Source: Nostoc edaphicum CCNP1411 (GTDB taxonomy: Bacteria > Cyanobacteriota > Cyanobacteriia > Cyanobacteriales > Nostocaceae). From it: 64,000 bases of DNA. Position 1 is the stretch's first letter; each line of letters begins with the position of its first letter. Shown here piece after piece: positions 18,393-27,244 of the stretch. The notes beneath the pieces were generated by a model, which worked only from the letters and a program-made list of their open reading frames with translations, was not told the DNA's origin and did not search any database. The position numbers were made by a program, and so were the translations under genes. The stretch is taken from positions 7,649,001 to 7,713,000 of the forward strand of contig NZ_CP054698.1 in NCBI RefSeq assembly GCF_014023275.1. Direction: 5' to 3'.

Positions 18393-19209
18393 AGAAGAAT
18401 TCAGAAGTCAGAATTCAGAATTTAGGAGTGGAGCCGGAGAGGTTTCCGTTAGCTCCGGTAAGAATCAAGATGTTCTCTATGAGACACTGCGTGTAGCTTA
18501 CTTTGTTAGCTGTAAGGGTACGCGGACTCACTACCCTTGCACATAATTCAATTCTGACTCCTGACTTCTGAATTCTTTCTTTTTAAACCAATTTAATGTG
18601 AAGTTGCATATATCTTGATCCCCCTAAATCCCCCTTAAAAAGGGGGACTTTGATATGATATATGTTCTTCCGGTTCCCCCCCTTAATAACTACGGTGTAC
18701 ACACAAGTTGAATTACCCCCCTTAGTCCCCCCTTGGAAAGGGGGGAAAAAGAAATCTAGTTCCCTCCCCTTTGCAAGGGGAGGGTTAGGGTGGGGTAAAA
18801 CCTTGATTAATCAGCTATTTCAGACTTGTGTATACACCGTAGCCCTTAATAAGGGGGGCTAGTGGGGATCGAATTATATACAGCTTCATAAAAAATTGGT
18901 ATTAAACCAAATAACTTGTATTGGGTACGATCGCAAAAAAGGCATACTCATACCAAGCAAATCCATCGCTGACGTTTTTCGGAACTCAACTCATATTCAA
19001 ATGATAAGTAAAACCGTATTTAGAAGCAATACTTTGTACTTTCATCTGGATAGCAAATACCTTACCTGTATGGCGATATCTAGGGACAAGCCGCTTTGTT
19101 TTTACGCTATATCTGTTTTTTAAACACAATTAAAAATGTTTGATGGCAAACGCAATTTTATTGATAATTTTCAGGGCGCTGCTTATTTTCCCATCTCAGA
19201 GCATTCTCT
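18393..19209. other. Repeat-rich intergenic region, truB / cheR
   Basis: No convincing gene; an open frame of 75 codons at 18896-19123 has no family features. Positions 18400-18573 form one inverted-repeat element (AATTCAGAAGTCAGAATTCA against TTCTGACTCCTGACTTCTGAATT) enclosing GCGTAGCTT-type repeats. Copy B of the MITE follows at 18690-18842. Confidence 0.6.
18690..18842. mobile_element. MITE, CTACGGTGTACACACAAG family, copy B
   Basis: Ends are CTACGGTGTACACACAAGTT and CAGACTTGTGTATACACCGTAG. Direct repeats CCCTTAATAA flank it at 18680-18689 and 18843-18852. The inside is CCCCCTTAGTCCCCCC / AGGGTTAGGGTGGGG DNA like copy A. Confidence 0.85.
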
Positions 19210-20046
19210 TCAGCTACCTGCAATTTTTTTATATATTTTCTCGCCTTTGATTATCTCCTCATAGTATTGTTCATAGGGAGTAAACCTGATGGATTCTTGT
19301 CGTCCTAAACCTAAAATACCAAAGGTGCAGAGGCTATTATAAAACAGTTCATGTACCCGCTTTTGAAGTACCTGATTGAAATATATGAGGACGTTACGAC
19401 AAAGGATGACATTAAACTCATTAAAAGAACCGTCAGTTGCTAAATTGTGCTGGGCAAAAACAACATTTTCTCTTAGGGATGCTCGAAAAATAGCATTGTC
19501 ATAAGCTGCTGTATAATATTCTGAAAAAGACTTTTTGCCACCAGCTTTTAGATAAAGCTGAGTATATTCCTGCATCAATTTCAGGGAGAAAATCCCACTT
19601 TTGGCATTTTGTAATACCTTCTCATTCGTATCAGTAGCATATATACGGCAACGGTGGTAAAGTCCTTCTTCTTGCAGTAAAATTGCCATTGAATATACTT
19701 CTTCACCGGTTGAGCATCCAGCGTGCCAGATGCGAATAAATGGATAGGTTTGTAAGAAGGGAATAACTTGATTTCTGAAGGTGTTATAAAAGCTGGGATC
19801 GCGAAACATTGATGTTACATTCACCGTCAGAGCAAGCAAAAATCGTTCCAAATAGGCCCGGTTGTGGAGTAACCGCTCTTGCAATGCAGAAACATTTGCT
19901 AACCCCTCTAATTGCATGAAGCTATGAATGCGGCGCTTAAGTGAGGAAATAGCATAATCCCGAAAATCATAACCATAGTACTGATACATGCCTTCCAAAA
20001 GCAGATGTATTTCGATGTCCTCTAAGATCGGTTTGGGCAGAGGCAT
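19210..20046 (-). CDS. CheR-type protein-glutamate O-methyltransferase
   Basis: 278 residues. The N-terminal helical CheR domain has YYGYDFRDYAISSLKRRI. The SAM-binding domain has IRIWHAGCSTGEEVYSMAI, YATDTNEKVL and NVILCRNVLIYFN, all hallmarks of CheR. It methylates receptor glutamates using SAM. No chemotaxis genes are adjacent. In cyanobacteria such stand-alone CheR genes often serve motility or CheB/CheR-linked kinases; which one applies is not visible here. Confidence 0.9.
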   Translation of the reverse strand: MPLPKPILEDIEIHLLLEGMYQYYGYDFRDYAISSLKRRIHSFMQLEGLANVSALQERLLHNRAYLERFLLALTVNVTSMFRDPSFYNTFRNQVIPFLQTYPFIRIWHAGCSTGEEVYSMAILLQEEGLYHRCRIYATDTNEKVLQNAKSGIFSLKLMQEYTQLYLKAGGKKSFSEYYTAAYDNAIFRASLRENVVFAQHNLATDGSFNEFNVILCRNVLIYFNQVLQKRVHELFYNSLCTFGILGLGRQESIRFTPYEQYYEEIIKGEKIYKKIAGS

Positions 20047-20434
20047 AATAATTTGTAATTCGTAATTCGTAATTCGTAATTTGTAATTTGTAATTCGTAA
20101 TTATTACTCGTTAGCATTAATTAAGGATATCTTATCAATTAATAATTTTTTGACCATATAGCAATCACAGATAGTTCATGAACAAAAAATAATGAACACA
20201 AATCGCGTACTCCTACAGACAAGTAAGCTACGCGCAGCAAAGTTACTGGAACCACACAAAGTACAAAGACTCCTGCAAAGAAGTAAGCTAGCGCAGCAGA
20301 CGCACCAGAAGAAAGAAATAAAGAAAATGTTTACAAACAATTTAGCGTTACGGTAAAACCCAAATAGATTTTATGTCTAAAGTAGCTTGCTGGATCAATT
20401 AAACTTGATTGCGGTGCTACTTATGGGTTTCAGT
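20047..20434. other. Tandem TAATTCG repeats and non-coding spacer
   Basis: Positions 20050-20103 hold short tandem copies of GTAATTCGTAATTC/GTAATTTGT. The rest contains two partial copies of an AAGTAAGCTACGCGCAGC / AAGTAAGCTAGCGCAGC repeat (near 20221 and 20281). No gene seen. Confidence 0.6.
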
Positions 20435-20965
20435 TTAACCAATTGCTGCTACTCCTAAAACAGCGATCGCAATTATTGCAATCCCAGCTAGCCATCTCAC
20501 TTGGTAACGCAGATTTTTAATCTCTTGGCTCAGATTTTCTGTCTGTGGTATGGAATATGGTTGTAGTTCTGTAACTTCGATTGGTACTTGTTGGGGTGTA
20601 TTTGGTAGATTTCCAAAAGACACCTGTGTATGTAGCCAACTAGTAATTAGTTGGGGACAGTTTTTCTTAAACCAATTAAAAGCTAAAGTTTTAAAAACTG
20701 GTTTGGACATTCTGGCTATTAATTTCATCACCCTATTTAGAGGCTTTGAGCGAAGCTTTTGGTTGATCAGATTGACTGAACCAACATCATAGAGACAACC
20801 CAGAATTAATTTTACAGTGGCTTCTTCACTGTTAATCAAGTTTTGCAGTAAAAGCAGAACATCATGCATACGCTCTGCTTCAATATACTTTTCTGCCAAG
20901 TTTTCTGGAGGACTTACTGAAGAATTTACGTTTGTATTTAGGGTGTTTTGTCTTACTATCGTCAT
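20435..20965 (-). CDS. Hypothetical protein with C-terminal membrane anchor
   Basis: 176 residues from the ATG at 20965; a GTG at 21001 would add 12. The protein is mostly helical and soluble, ending in a basic NLRYQVRW then a single hydrophobic helix LAGIAIIAIAVLGVAAIG at the extreme C-terminus, that is a tail anchor. No family recognised. Monocistronic. Confidence 0.6.
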   Translation of the reverse strand: MTIVRQNTLNTNVNSSVSPPENLAEKYIEAERMHDVLLLLQNLINSEEATVKLILGCLYDVGSVNLINQKLRSKPLNRVMKLIARMSKPVFKTLAFNWFKKNCPQLITSWLHTQVSFGNLPNTPQQVPIEVTELQPYSIPQTENLSQEIKNLRYQVRWLAGIAIIAIAVLGVAAIG

Positions 20966-21150
20966 ATTGGTAAAATAGCAGCCATAATCATGTAAGTACA
21001 CCTATCTACCGAGGGAGAGATTTTTTGTCTAGAGAGAGAAACTAAAAGCAAAAATTTCTTTGTGAGAGATATGACTATATCGTGTCTTTAAAAAGGTTAT
21101 TTGTCTAGTTCCTATGAATTTTTTTTCTCCTTCTGGGTAAATAAAGTTTT

Positions 21151-21717
21151 TTATGAAGATGCTAATACCTCAATTTGTGCAACTACTCGTTCTAATTCGT
21201 CAATGATTACAGTGCTTTCAGTCTTTTTGAAGGCATCTACAAGCGCTCGGTAATACCAAAGAGTTCCTTCTTTACGCCCCTGAAAACGTTCCCAAAGTGA
21301 TTCGCCTAAAACGCGATAATCTTTAAGAATAGATTGGGCATTGTACAGTTTATCTGCTAATGACACAAGCAGAACTGATGGAGAAGCGGTAGGAATATGA
21401 GCAATATAAGCTTCTTTGCGCTGTCGCCAGGGGGGTTTTGGAGTTGTATCAGCGTCAGTACAACCATCTACAATTGCTGTTACATTGTCACCAAAGCGAC
21501 GGCGAATTTCTTCCCGTGTCGCGGCGCCGCCCTGGTCTTCGATCGCATCGTGTAAGAGGGCTGCGATCGCTTCATCTTCATTTGCCCCGTATTCTAAAGC
21601 AATACTGGCGACACCTAATAAGTGGGCAACATAGGGGACGCCTGAACCTTTACGAACTTGGTTAGCGTGCAGTTGGGTGGCATAAGTTAGGGCTGCGGTA
21701 AAGCGTTCTGAGAGCAT
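21151..21717 (-). CDS. HD-domain phosphohydrolase, SpoT/MESH1-like
   Basis: 188 residues from the ATG at 21717; the frame extends upstream to 21804, but the family start is MLSERFTAALTYATQLHANQ. Metal-binding HD motifs are visible: AHLLGVASIALEYGANEDEAIAALLHDAIED (His, HD, ED) and LVSLADKLYNAQ with the second Asp. The pattern matches the (p)ppGpp hydrolase half of RelA/SpoT and small MESH1-like hydrolases. No synthetase domain is present, so (p)ppGpp or a related nucleotide hydrolysis is the likely role. Confidence 0.85.
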   Translation of the reverse strand: MLSERFTAALTYATQLHANQVRKGSGVPYVAHLLGVASIALEYGANEDEAIAALLHDAIEDQGGAATREEIRRRFGDNVTAIVDGCTDADTTPKPPWRQRKEAYIAHIPTASPSVLLVSLADKLYNAQSILKDYRVLGESLWERFQGRKEGTLWYYRALVDAFKKTESTVIIDELERVVAQIEVLASS

Positions 21718-21923
21718 TGTATAAAAGGAGTCAGAATAACTCCGCCGAATAAAGAAAGGGCTTGTGTCAATTTTATAACAAACCGCTCCAAGTCCAGAGG
21801 TCACAAAGGATAACAGGGGTACAGAGCTAAAATTGAAATATTTATCAAGCTTGCTACGGCGTTATCATCAACAGTGAAAAAATAGCGGTGCAGTCTTTGT
21901 ATGCTGTCACTAATGAATAATTA

Positions 21924-22180
21924 ATGCTGATGAGTTCGCAAAACCCAGAACTGCCGTTTGAACTCAATGCTAATAGTACTTTAGAAATGATGCTCCAACT
22001 GGTAGATTTTCTGGTGGTCGAGAAATCAAAGTAGGAGCCTATGTATTTAATTGCCTAGAAAGTCAGAATTTAGGTGAAGTTTTTGAGCTAAGTGCTAGTT
22101 GCCAAAGAATGCGTCTACGTCTTCACAAATCTGGATATAAAAGCATTTTTTTATTGCAAATACTATCATTATACTTTTAG
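21924..22180 (+). pseudogene. Possible frameshifted small gene
   Basis: An ATG at 21924 opens a frame (SSQNPELPFELNANSTLEMM) that stops at 22034. The next frame continues from about 22010 as GGREIKVGAYVFNCLE and runs to about 22180. Joining the two needs a single frameshift near 22005-22012. No family recognised, so this could be chance. The rest of the 21805-22443 gap shows nothing coding apart from very short frames near 22290. Confidence 0.25.
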
Positions 22181-22443
22181 ATAGACAACATTTAAACCCA
22201 TATTACATCGCTAGATAGATAAAAATATGATGGAATTTTATTAAATTACCTTCAAGATATGTTGTTTTCAGCAGGAGTTAAATTAATCATGCAAAATAGT
22301 TCTAGATTAAGAGAACAGGTGCTGAATAAACCAGTAGAAAAACTAAAAGTATAACTAGACAAAGTAACCCTACAAGCTGAAGCTTATGTTAAAAAAATCT
22401 TTTAGCTTCAAAATATAACGCTCATAAATTCAGGATACTAATA

Positions 22444-22995
22444 ATGGAAACTACAGAAACAACACAAACAAATTCAACACCTTTTCCAAATATTCCACCA
22501 GTTATTGAAAGTAACGACAGTGAGTATCGTGATACTGGCGTACCTAGCACAGTTGCGATCGCAGGACATCCTCTACACCCATTGAGTGTGATCTTTCCCA
22601 TCGCCTTTTTAGCCGCCGCCTTGGGAAGTGACATCGGCTACTGGTTAACTGGTGACTTCTTTTGGGCTAGGGCTTCGCTATGGTTAATCGGACTCGGATT
22701 AGCTGGAGGCGTACTTGCATCTGCGATCGGCCTCAGCGACTTTTTGAAAATTGAACGAGTCCGCAAGCGTACTGCCGGTTGGGCGCATTTGATACTTAAC
22801 GTTTCTATTTTAGTTTTATCACTCATCAATTTTCTCCTGCGTTGGGGCGACGCTGAATCCCGAATAGTACCTTGGGGACTTTTAATCTCGCTTATTGTCG
22901 GTACACTAACTAGTGTTTCCGGGTGGTTCGGTGCCGAACTCTCCTATCGCCACAAAATCGGTGTAGTGGGTGCAGGTAGCAGAAGATATCCTTAA
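22444..22995 (+). CDS. DUF2231 membrane protein
   Basis: 183 residues. The start matches DUF2231: VAIAGHPLHPLSVIFPIAFLAAALGSDIGYWLTG. Four hydrophobic segments lie at about 42-62, 70-92, 105-128 and 133-155. The conserved GHPLHPL motif precedes helix 1, and WGAELSYRH-like FGAELSYRHKIGV closes the last. Family function is unknown. A miniature element begins exactly at the stop codon, so the native 3' flank is lost. Confidence 0.85.
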   Translation: METTETTQTNSTPFPNIPPVIESNDSEYRDTGVPSTVAIAGHPLHPLSVIFPIAFLAAALGSDIGYWLTGDFFWARASLWLIGLGLAGGVLASAIGLSDFLKIERVRKRTAGWAHLILNVSILVLSLINFLLRWGDAESRIVPWGLLISLIVGTLTSVSGWFGAELSYRHKIGVVGAGSRRYP

Positions 22996-23207
22996 TACCG
23001 TTTATTTGTGAAGTTGCATATATTTACCCCCCTTAATCCCCCCGATGCATTGGGGGGAAACCGGAAAATCTAGTTCCCTCCCCAATGCATCGGGGAGGGT
23101 TAGGGTGGGGTAAAACCTTAATTAATCAGCGATTTCAGACTTGTGTGTACACCGTAGCCCAAAACATCGGGGGGACTATTATGTGCATCTTCCTACAGAA
23201 TTGGTAT
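22995..23207. mobile_element. Outer ATACC...GGTAT element, second copy
   Basis: It starts ATACCGTTTATTTGTGAAGT and ends GAATTGGTAT, as at 17036-17379. A single right end of the CTACGG family (CAGACTTGTGTGTACACCGTAG, near 23137-23158) is embedded. The element begins at the final base of the preceding gene's stop. Confidence 0.65.
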
Positions 23208-23289
23208 AACGTGTAATATCCCAAATTACGAATTATTGACAAAGGGATAGTAGAGGCTAAAATTTTGCTTAGTCTCTATTCTGTAGCAA

Positions 23290-23706
23290 ATGCGCCAAAA
23301 CCGTAACCAAACAATATTTATTATTCTTTCTGCGCTCATCGTTATACCGATGGGCTTTTTGTTTAAGTATTATAATGGGCCTGCTGATCAGTGGTTTAAT
23401 GACTACGGAGCAGCTGTATTTTATGAAATATTTTGGTGTCTGTTCGCATTTTGGTTTTTCAGAAGTCGGGCAGCGATAATCCAAATTCCTATATGGGTTT
23501 TTGTCATCACCTGTATACTAGAATTCTTGCAACTTTGGCATCCGCCACTATTAGAGGAGATTCGCGCCACTTTGATAGGTAAATTGCTACTTGGCACCAC
23601 CTTTGTTTGGTGGGATTTTCCTCATTATCTATTGGGTTGTGTTTTAGGTTGGTTGTGGCTGCGACAATTACACGGAATAGGTTATGCAAAAAAAAGTCAA
23701 GGTTAA
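23290..23706 (+). CDS. DUF2809 family membrane protein
   Basis: 138 residues with four hydrophobic segments. The family pattern is visible in [28 protein letters not shown] and [41 protein letters not shown]. Function is unknown. It overlaps the next gene by 23 bp, so the two are translationally coupled. Confidence 0.85.
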   Translation: MRQNRNQTIFIILSALIVIPMGFLFKYYNGPADQWFNDYGAAVFYEIFWCLFAFWFFRSRAAIIQIPIWVFVITCILEFLQLWHPPLLEEIRATLIGKLLLGTTFVWWDFPHYLLGCVLGWLWLRQLHGIGYAKKSQG

Positions 23707-23911
23707 ACCTAATTCAAAACAGCAAAAGATTGAAGAACAACCTGATGGCAGTCTGACTGTGTATTTAAAATCTCCCCCAGTTGATGGTAAGGCTAATGAA
23801 GAGTTAATTAAACTACTAGCAGAGAAATTTGATTTACCCAAATCTCATATCAGAATTAAGTCAGGTTTGTCCTCGCGGCAAAAGCTGTTAGAAATTGATA
23901 CAGATACTTAG
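23684..23911 (+). CDS. DUF167 / UPF0235 family protein (YggU-like)
   Basis: 75 residues: [24 protein letters not shown], then [20 protein letters not shown] and [14 protein letters not shown], the complete YggU signature. It is a small cytosolic alpha/beta protein of unknown role. Its start lies inside the DUF2809 gene. Confidence 0.9.
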   Translation: MQKKVKVKPNSKQQKIEEQPDGSLTVYLKSPPVDGKANEELIKLLAEKFDLPKSHIRIKSGLSSRQKLLEIDTDT

Positions 23912-24037
23912 TTGCTGCTTACTAACACCTTTTTTGAAAACTCTTCTGCCTCTTGAAGAATGTGAGGCTATATCTCACCCAGTAAATGCTCTACTAGAAC
24001 CAAGAAACGAGAGACAGAAACTCACAAAATCTAATTT

Positions 24038-24649
24038 TTATGCTTGTGTAATACTGATATACCTTGATTGAGCTTTGACTCTTTCTATCCACGCTTGGAT
24101 AGCAGGAAATTGTGTCAAATCAAACCCACCTTCATCAGCTACATGAGTGTAGGCGAACAAGGCGATATCAGCGATCGTGTAACGCTCCCCTACAAAAAAA
24201 GTGTGAGAAGTTAAGTGTTTGTCCATCAAGTTTAGTGCTGCATAACCTGGTTCACGGTTTTGATTGATAGCTTCACTATATTCTTCAGTTTTACCTAAAA
24301 TAGAAATCCAAAATCTTGATTTAGCAATAAAAGGTTCATGGCTATATTGTTCAAAGCATAACCATTGCAGCACTTGCGCTCGTAAAAAGCGATCATAAGG
24401 TAAAAACTCTGTGCCTTCACTTAGATACACTAATATGGCATTTGATTCTGCCAAATATTTCCCTGGCTCGATTTCCAGAACAGGTATCTTACCGTTGGGA
24501 TTTTTACTTAAAAATTCTGGTGTTCGAGTCTCGCCTTTCAAGATGTTAAGCTCTATCCTCTCAAAAGGCATACCTAGTTGTGTCAATAAAAGACGTATCT
24601 TATAGCCATTGCCAGAAGGTAAAAAATCGTACAGACGCAGTAGTTTCAT
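24038..24649 (-). CDS. Glutathione S-transferase family protein
   Basis: 203 residues. The thioredoxin-like N-domain (MKLLRLYDFLPSGNGYKIRLLL) has cis-Pro NGKIPVLE and glutathione-contacting LAESNAI. The helical C-domain has the ERYTIADIALFAY N-capping motif. Ser12 is the probable catalytic residue. Substrate unknown. It is separate from the GST group in the organosulfur island. Confidence 0.9.
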   Translation of the reverse strand: MKLLRLYDFLPSGNGYKIRLLLTQLGMPFERIELNILKGETRTPEFLSKNPNGKIPVLEIEPGKYLAESNAILVYLSEGTEFLPYDRFLRAQVLQWLCFEQYSHEPFIAKSRFWISILGKTEEYSEAINQNREPGYAALNLMDKHLTSHTFFVGERYTIADIALFAYTHVADEGGFDLTQFPAIQAWIERVKAQSRYISITQA

Positions 24650-24849
24650 GCTAAAATACAGCTAGGAATATGTTGATAACTGAAGGTTCAAAATACAATA
24701 TCTTACCAAAAGATTTTCCCAAAACCGGATATTTTTTTTAATATTTAGCATCTGAGCGTACTACATAAAATTATCTGAGAAAATAAAAAAAATTATTATT
24801 TATTTCTAGAATGAGATGTTTAATACAGTCAATGGTCGAGAATAAAAGT

Positions 24850-25575
24850 ATGTGTGGAAGATTTACTCTAAACCAGTCGTCAGAAGGATTATCTCAAGTT
24901 TTCCATGTAGAGTCAGTTCCAGATTTAGCAGCCGAATATAATATTGCACCTACGCAAATGGTGGCAACAGTGTTACAAAATCCCGAAAGCGAAAAGCGTG
25001 AATTTAAGCAGTTGCATTGGGGGTTAATTCCGTCATGGGCGAAAGATGCAGGCATGGGGGCAAAGCTGATTAACGCGAGAGCAGAAACTGTTGCCGAAAA
25101 ACCCGCTTTTCGCTCGGCTTTTAAGCACAGACGCTGTTTAGTGCTAGCTGATGGCTTTTATGAGTGGCAACGTCAAGAAGGTAAGAAGCAGCCGTTTTAT
25201 TTTCGTCTCCAAGATGGGCAACCCTTCGGCTTTGCAGGTTTGTGGGAGAGATGGCGATGCCTACGGCAACCCGAAGCGGGAACGCCTGCCAACGAGGAAA
25301 TAATCTCTTGTACAATTTTGACAACGGCAGCTAACGAATTACTCCAACCCATCCACGAGCGGATGCCAGTGATTTTGGAGCCACAAGATTACGATTTATG
25401 GCTAGATTCGCAAGTGCAAACGCCCCAAACCCTACAGCAGCTATTGCGTCCCTATCCAGCGCTAGCAATGGTTGCCTATCCAGTTAGCACCTTGGTAAAC
25501 AACTCTCGGCATAATAGCGCGGAATGTATCATACCCCTAAGTGAGAAGAATGCACCCGCAAATCAGTTAAATTAG
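24850..25575 (+). CDS. SRAP domain protein (YedK/HMCES-like)
   Basis: 241 residues from the ATG at 24850, chosen because SRAP proteins need Cys2 exposed after Met removal (MCGRFTL). An upstream GTG/ATG frame from 24811 would bury it. Conserved motifs are NIAPTQ, HWGLIPSWAKD, NARAETVAEKPAFRSAF, CLVLADGFYEWQ and HERMPVIL. It forms a thiazolidine crosslink with abasic sites in single-stranded DNA to protect them. Positions about 25245-25292 carry an in-frame small repeat (RCLRQPEAGTPAN) where the family is shorter. Confidence 0.93.
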   Translation: MCGRFTLNQSSEGLSQVFHVESVPDLAAEYNIAPTQMVATVLQNPESEKREFKQLHWGLIPSWAKDAGMGAKLINARAETVAEKPAFRSAFKHRRCLVLADGFYEWQRQEGKKQPFYFRLQDGQPFGFAGLWERWRCLRQPEAGTPANEEIISCTILTTAANELLQPIHERMPVILEPQDYDLWLDSQVQTPQTLQQLLRPYPALAMVAYPVSTLVNNSRHNSAECIIPLSEKNAPANQLN

Positions 25576-25594
25576 CTATTGAGTGAACTAAGGA

Positions 25595-25682
25595 ATTGGG
25601 GAGATGAGGGAGACAAGGGGGAAAAGAGAATAACCCATGCCCAATGCCCCATGCCCAATACCCCATGCCCAATACCCAGAGA
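25595..25682 (+). repeat. Dispersed CCCATGCCC repeat upstream of ycf3
   Basis: GGGGAGATGAGGGAGACAAG then CCCATGCCCAATGCCCCATG units. It is the same type as the in-frame copy in the phytochrome gene and ends 6 bp before the ycf3 start. Confidence 0.8.
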
Positions 25683-25687
25683 CAAAT

Positions 25688-26209
25688 ATGCCAAGAACAC
25701 AAAAAAACGATAATTTTGTTGACAAATCCTTTACAGTGATGGCAGATATCATCCTGAAGATCCTGCCAACCAACAAAAAAGCTAAAGAAGCGTTTGTTTA
25801 TTATCGAGATGGGATGTCGGCCCAAGCGGAAGGGGAATATGCAGAGGCATTGGAATACTATGAAGAAGCCCTAACACTAGAGGAAGATACTAACGATCGC
25901 GGCTATATTTTCTACAATATGGGGCTAATTTATGCCAGCAATGGTGACCACGAAAAGGCTTTAGAACTATATCACCAGGCAGTTGAGTTAAACCCACGTA
26001 TGCCCCAAGCCTTGAACAACATCGCCGTGATTTATCACTACCAAGGCGAAAAGGAGAAAGAAGCGGGAGATAACGAGGCTGGCGAAGCACTTTTTGACCA
26101 AGCCGCAGACTATTGGATTCGAGCTATTCGCATGGCTCCCAATAACTACATCGAAGCCCAAAACTGGCTGAAAACCACCGGGCGATCGCAAATTGACGTA
26201 TTCTTCTAA
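25688..26209 (+). CDS. ycf3: Photosystem I assembly protein Ycf3
   Basis: 173 residues from the ATG at 25688 ([27 protein letters not shown], the standard N-terminus). The frame opens earlier, in repeat DNA. Three tetratricopeptide repeats are seen: [42 protein letters not shown] and [15 protein letters not shown]. It is a thylakoid-associated chaperone for PSI subunit assembly. Confidence 0.97.
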   Translation: MPRTQKNDNFVDKSFTVMADIILKILPTNKKAKEAFVYYRDGMSAQAEGEYAEALEYYEEALTLEEDTNDRGYIFYNMGLIYASNGDHEKALELYHQAVELNPRMPQALNNIAVIYHYQGEKEKEAGDNEAGEALFDQAADYWIRAIRMAPNNYIEAQNWLKTTGRSQIDVFF

Positions 26210-26225
26210 AAGTGAAGAGTTAGGA

Positions 26226-26276
26226 ATTATTAACTCCTAACTCCTAACTCCTAACTCCTAACTTCTCACTCCTAAC
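26226..26276. repeat. Tandem CTCCTAACT repeat
   Basis: About five 9-10-bp units of AACTCCTAACTCCTAACT between ycf3 and gatC. Related DNA is at 27205-27243. Confidence 0.8.
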
Positions 26277-26286
26277 TAAAAAAAAG

Positions 26287-26577
26287 ATGATTGACCAAGA
26301 ACAAGTTCACAGAGTAGCTAATCTTGCTCGTTTAGAATTGACTCCAGAAGAGGAAGAACAATTCACTACCCAGTTGGGAAGTATTCTGGACTATATCGAA
26401 CAACTGAATGAACTTGATGTCAGTAATGTACCGCCAACAACACGGGCAATTGATGTCAGCAATGTCACACGGGTGGATGAATTGCAACCCTATCCTGACC
26501 GCGAAAGCATTCTCAACAGTGCGCCTGAACAAGAAGGCGAATTTTTCAAAGTGCCAAAAATCCTTAATGCTGAATAA
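26287..26577 (+). CDS. gatC: Asp-tRNA(Asn)/Glu-tRNA(Gln) amidotransferase subunit C
   Basis: 96 residues: [39 protein letters not shown], then [18 protein letters not shown] and [11 protein letters not shown], the full GatC pattern. It is the small stabilising subunit of GatCAB, which amidates mischarged tRNAs. gatA and gatB are not in the window. Confidence 0.95.
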   Translation: MIDQEQVHRVANLARLELTPEEEEQFTTQLGSILDYIEQLNELDVSNVPPTTRAIDVSNVTRVDELQPYPDRESILNSAPEQEGEFFKVPKILNAE

Positions 26578-26625
26578 TCAAACTGCAATGCGAGAGTTAT
26601 TAGTCATTTGTCATTTGTCATTTGT

Positions 26626-26667
26626 CTAATTCAAACCACGCCCAGTTTTTAACGTGGTTTGAATTAG
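26626..26667. terminator. 15-bp stem hairpin downstream of gatC
   Basis: CTAATTCAAACCACG (26626-26640) pairs exactly with 26653-26667, loop 12 nt. It lies 49 bp after gatC. No T tract follows, so termination is plausible but not certain. Confidence 0.45.
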
Positions 26668-26738
26668 TCCTATGAAAGGCAAAGTTTTTAACCACCATAA
26701 AAGTAGAGCTACTGTTATCGCAAGGACAGGTTATGCAT

Positions 26739-26781
26739 CAATGACCAATGACCAATGACCAATGACCAATGACTAATGACC
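26739..26781. repeat. Tandem AATGACC heptamer repeat
   Basis: Six near-identical AATGACC units, a short tandemly repeated sequence typical of Nostocaceae. A TCATTTG triplicate sits at 26604-26624. Confidence 0.85.
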
Positions 26782-26868
26782 AAAGTTATTAATGTATAAT
26801 AAACCTCAAGAGTTCAGGGTGCTTTTCAAGTATTAAACCACTTGGTGGTACTGCCAAAGATATGTTGT

Positions 26869-27129
26869 ATGTCTAAATCTGCAATCACTGTTACCGTCAA
26901 ATTGTTCGCTGCTTATCAAGAAGCCTTTAAGGTTTCGGAACTGGTACTGGAGTTTCCTAATAGTATGCCAGTCAAAGCAGTATGCGATCGCCTCATAGCT
27001 GAACACCCTGAACTCTCCCAATGGCGTGATGTCACCCGCTTTGGAATTAATCTAATATTTGTCGAACCAGATACCCTACTGCAAGATGGGGATGAAGTTG
27101 TCTTAATTCCCCCAGTTAGCGGCGGGTGA
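26869..27129 (+). CDS. MoaD/ThiS family sulfur-carrier protein
   Basis: 86 residues from the ATG at 26869 (the frame opens earlier at 26842). Ubiquitin-like fold: ITVTVKLFAAYQEAFKVSEL, DGDEVVLIPPVSGG with the C-terminal Gly-Gly that is adenylated and thiocarboxylated. It most resembles MoaD, the small subunit of molybdopterin synthase; partners are not adjacent. Confidence 0.85.
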   Translation: MSKSAITVTVKLFAAYQEAFKVSELVLEFPNSMPVKAVCDRLIAEHPELSQWRDVTRFGINLIFVEPDTLLQDGDEVVLIPPVSGG

Positions 27130-27244
27130 GTAAAATCAGCTTTGGGTTAAAGGCTTATCGACGCGGGGATGGGGAGATAGGGAGATGAGGGAGATAATAG
27201 CTTCTAACTCCTAACTCAGCACTCCTAACTCAGCACTCAGCACT

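Noticed and set aside
18896..19123. 75-codon plus-strand frame
   Set aside because: No family pattern, no clear ribosome-binding site, partly in repeat-derived DNA.
26739..26781. CRISPR array
   Set aside because: The repeats are 7-bp tandem units without spacers. The same applies to the TAATTCG and CTCCTAACT tracts; no array found in the window.
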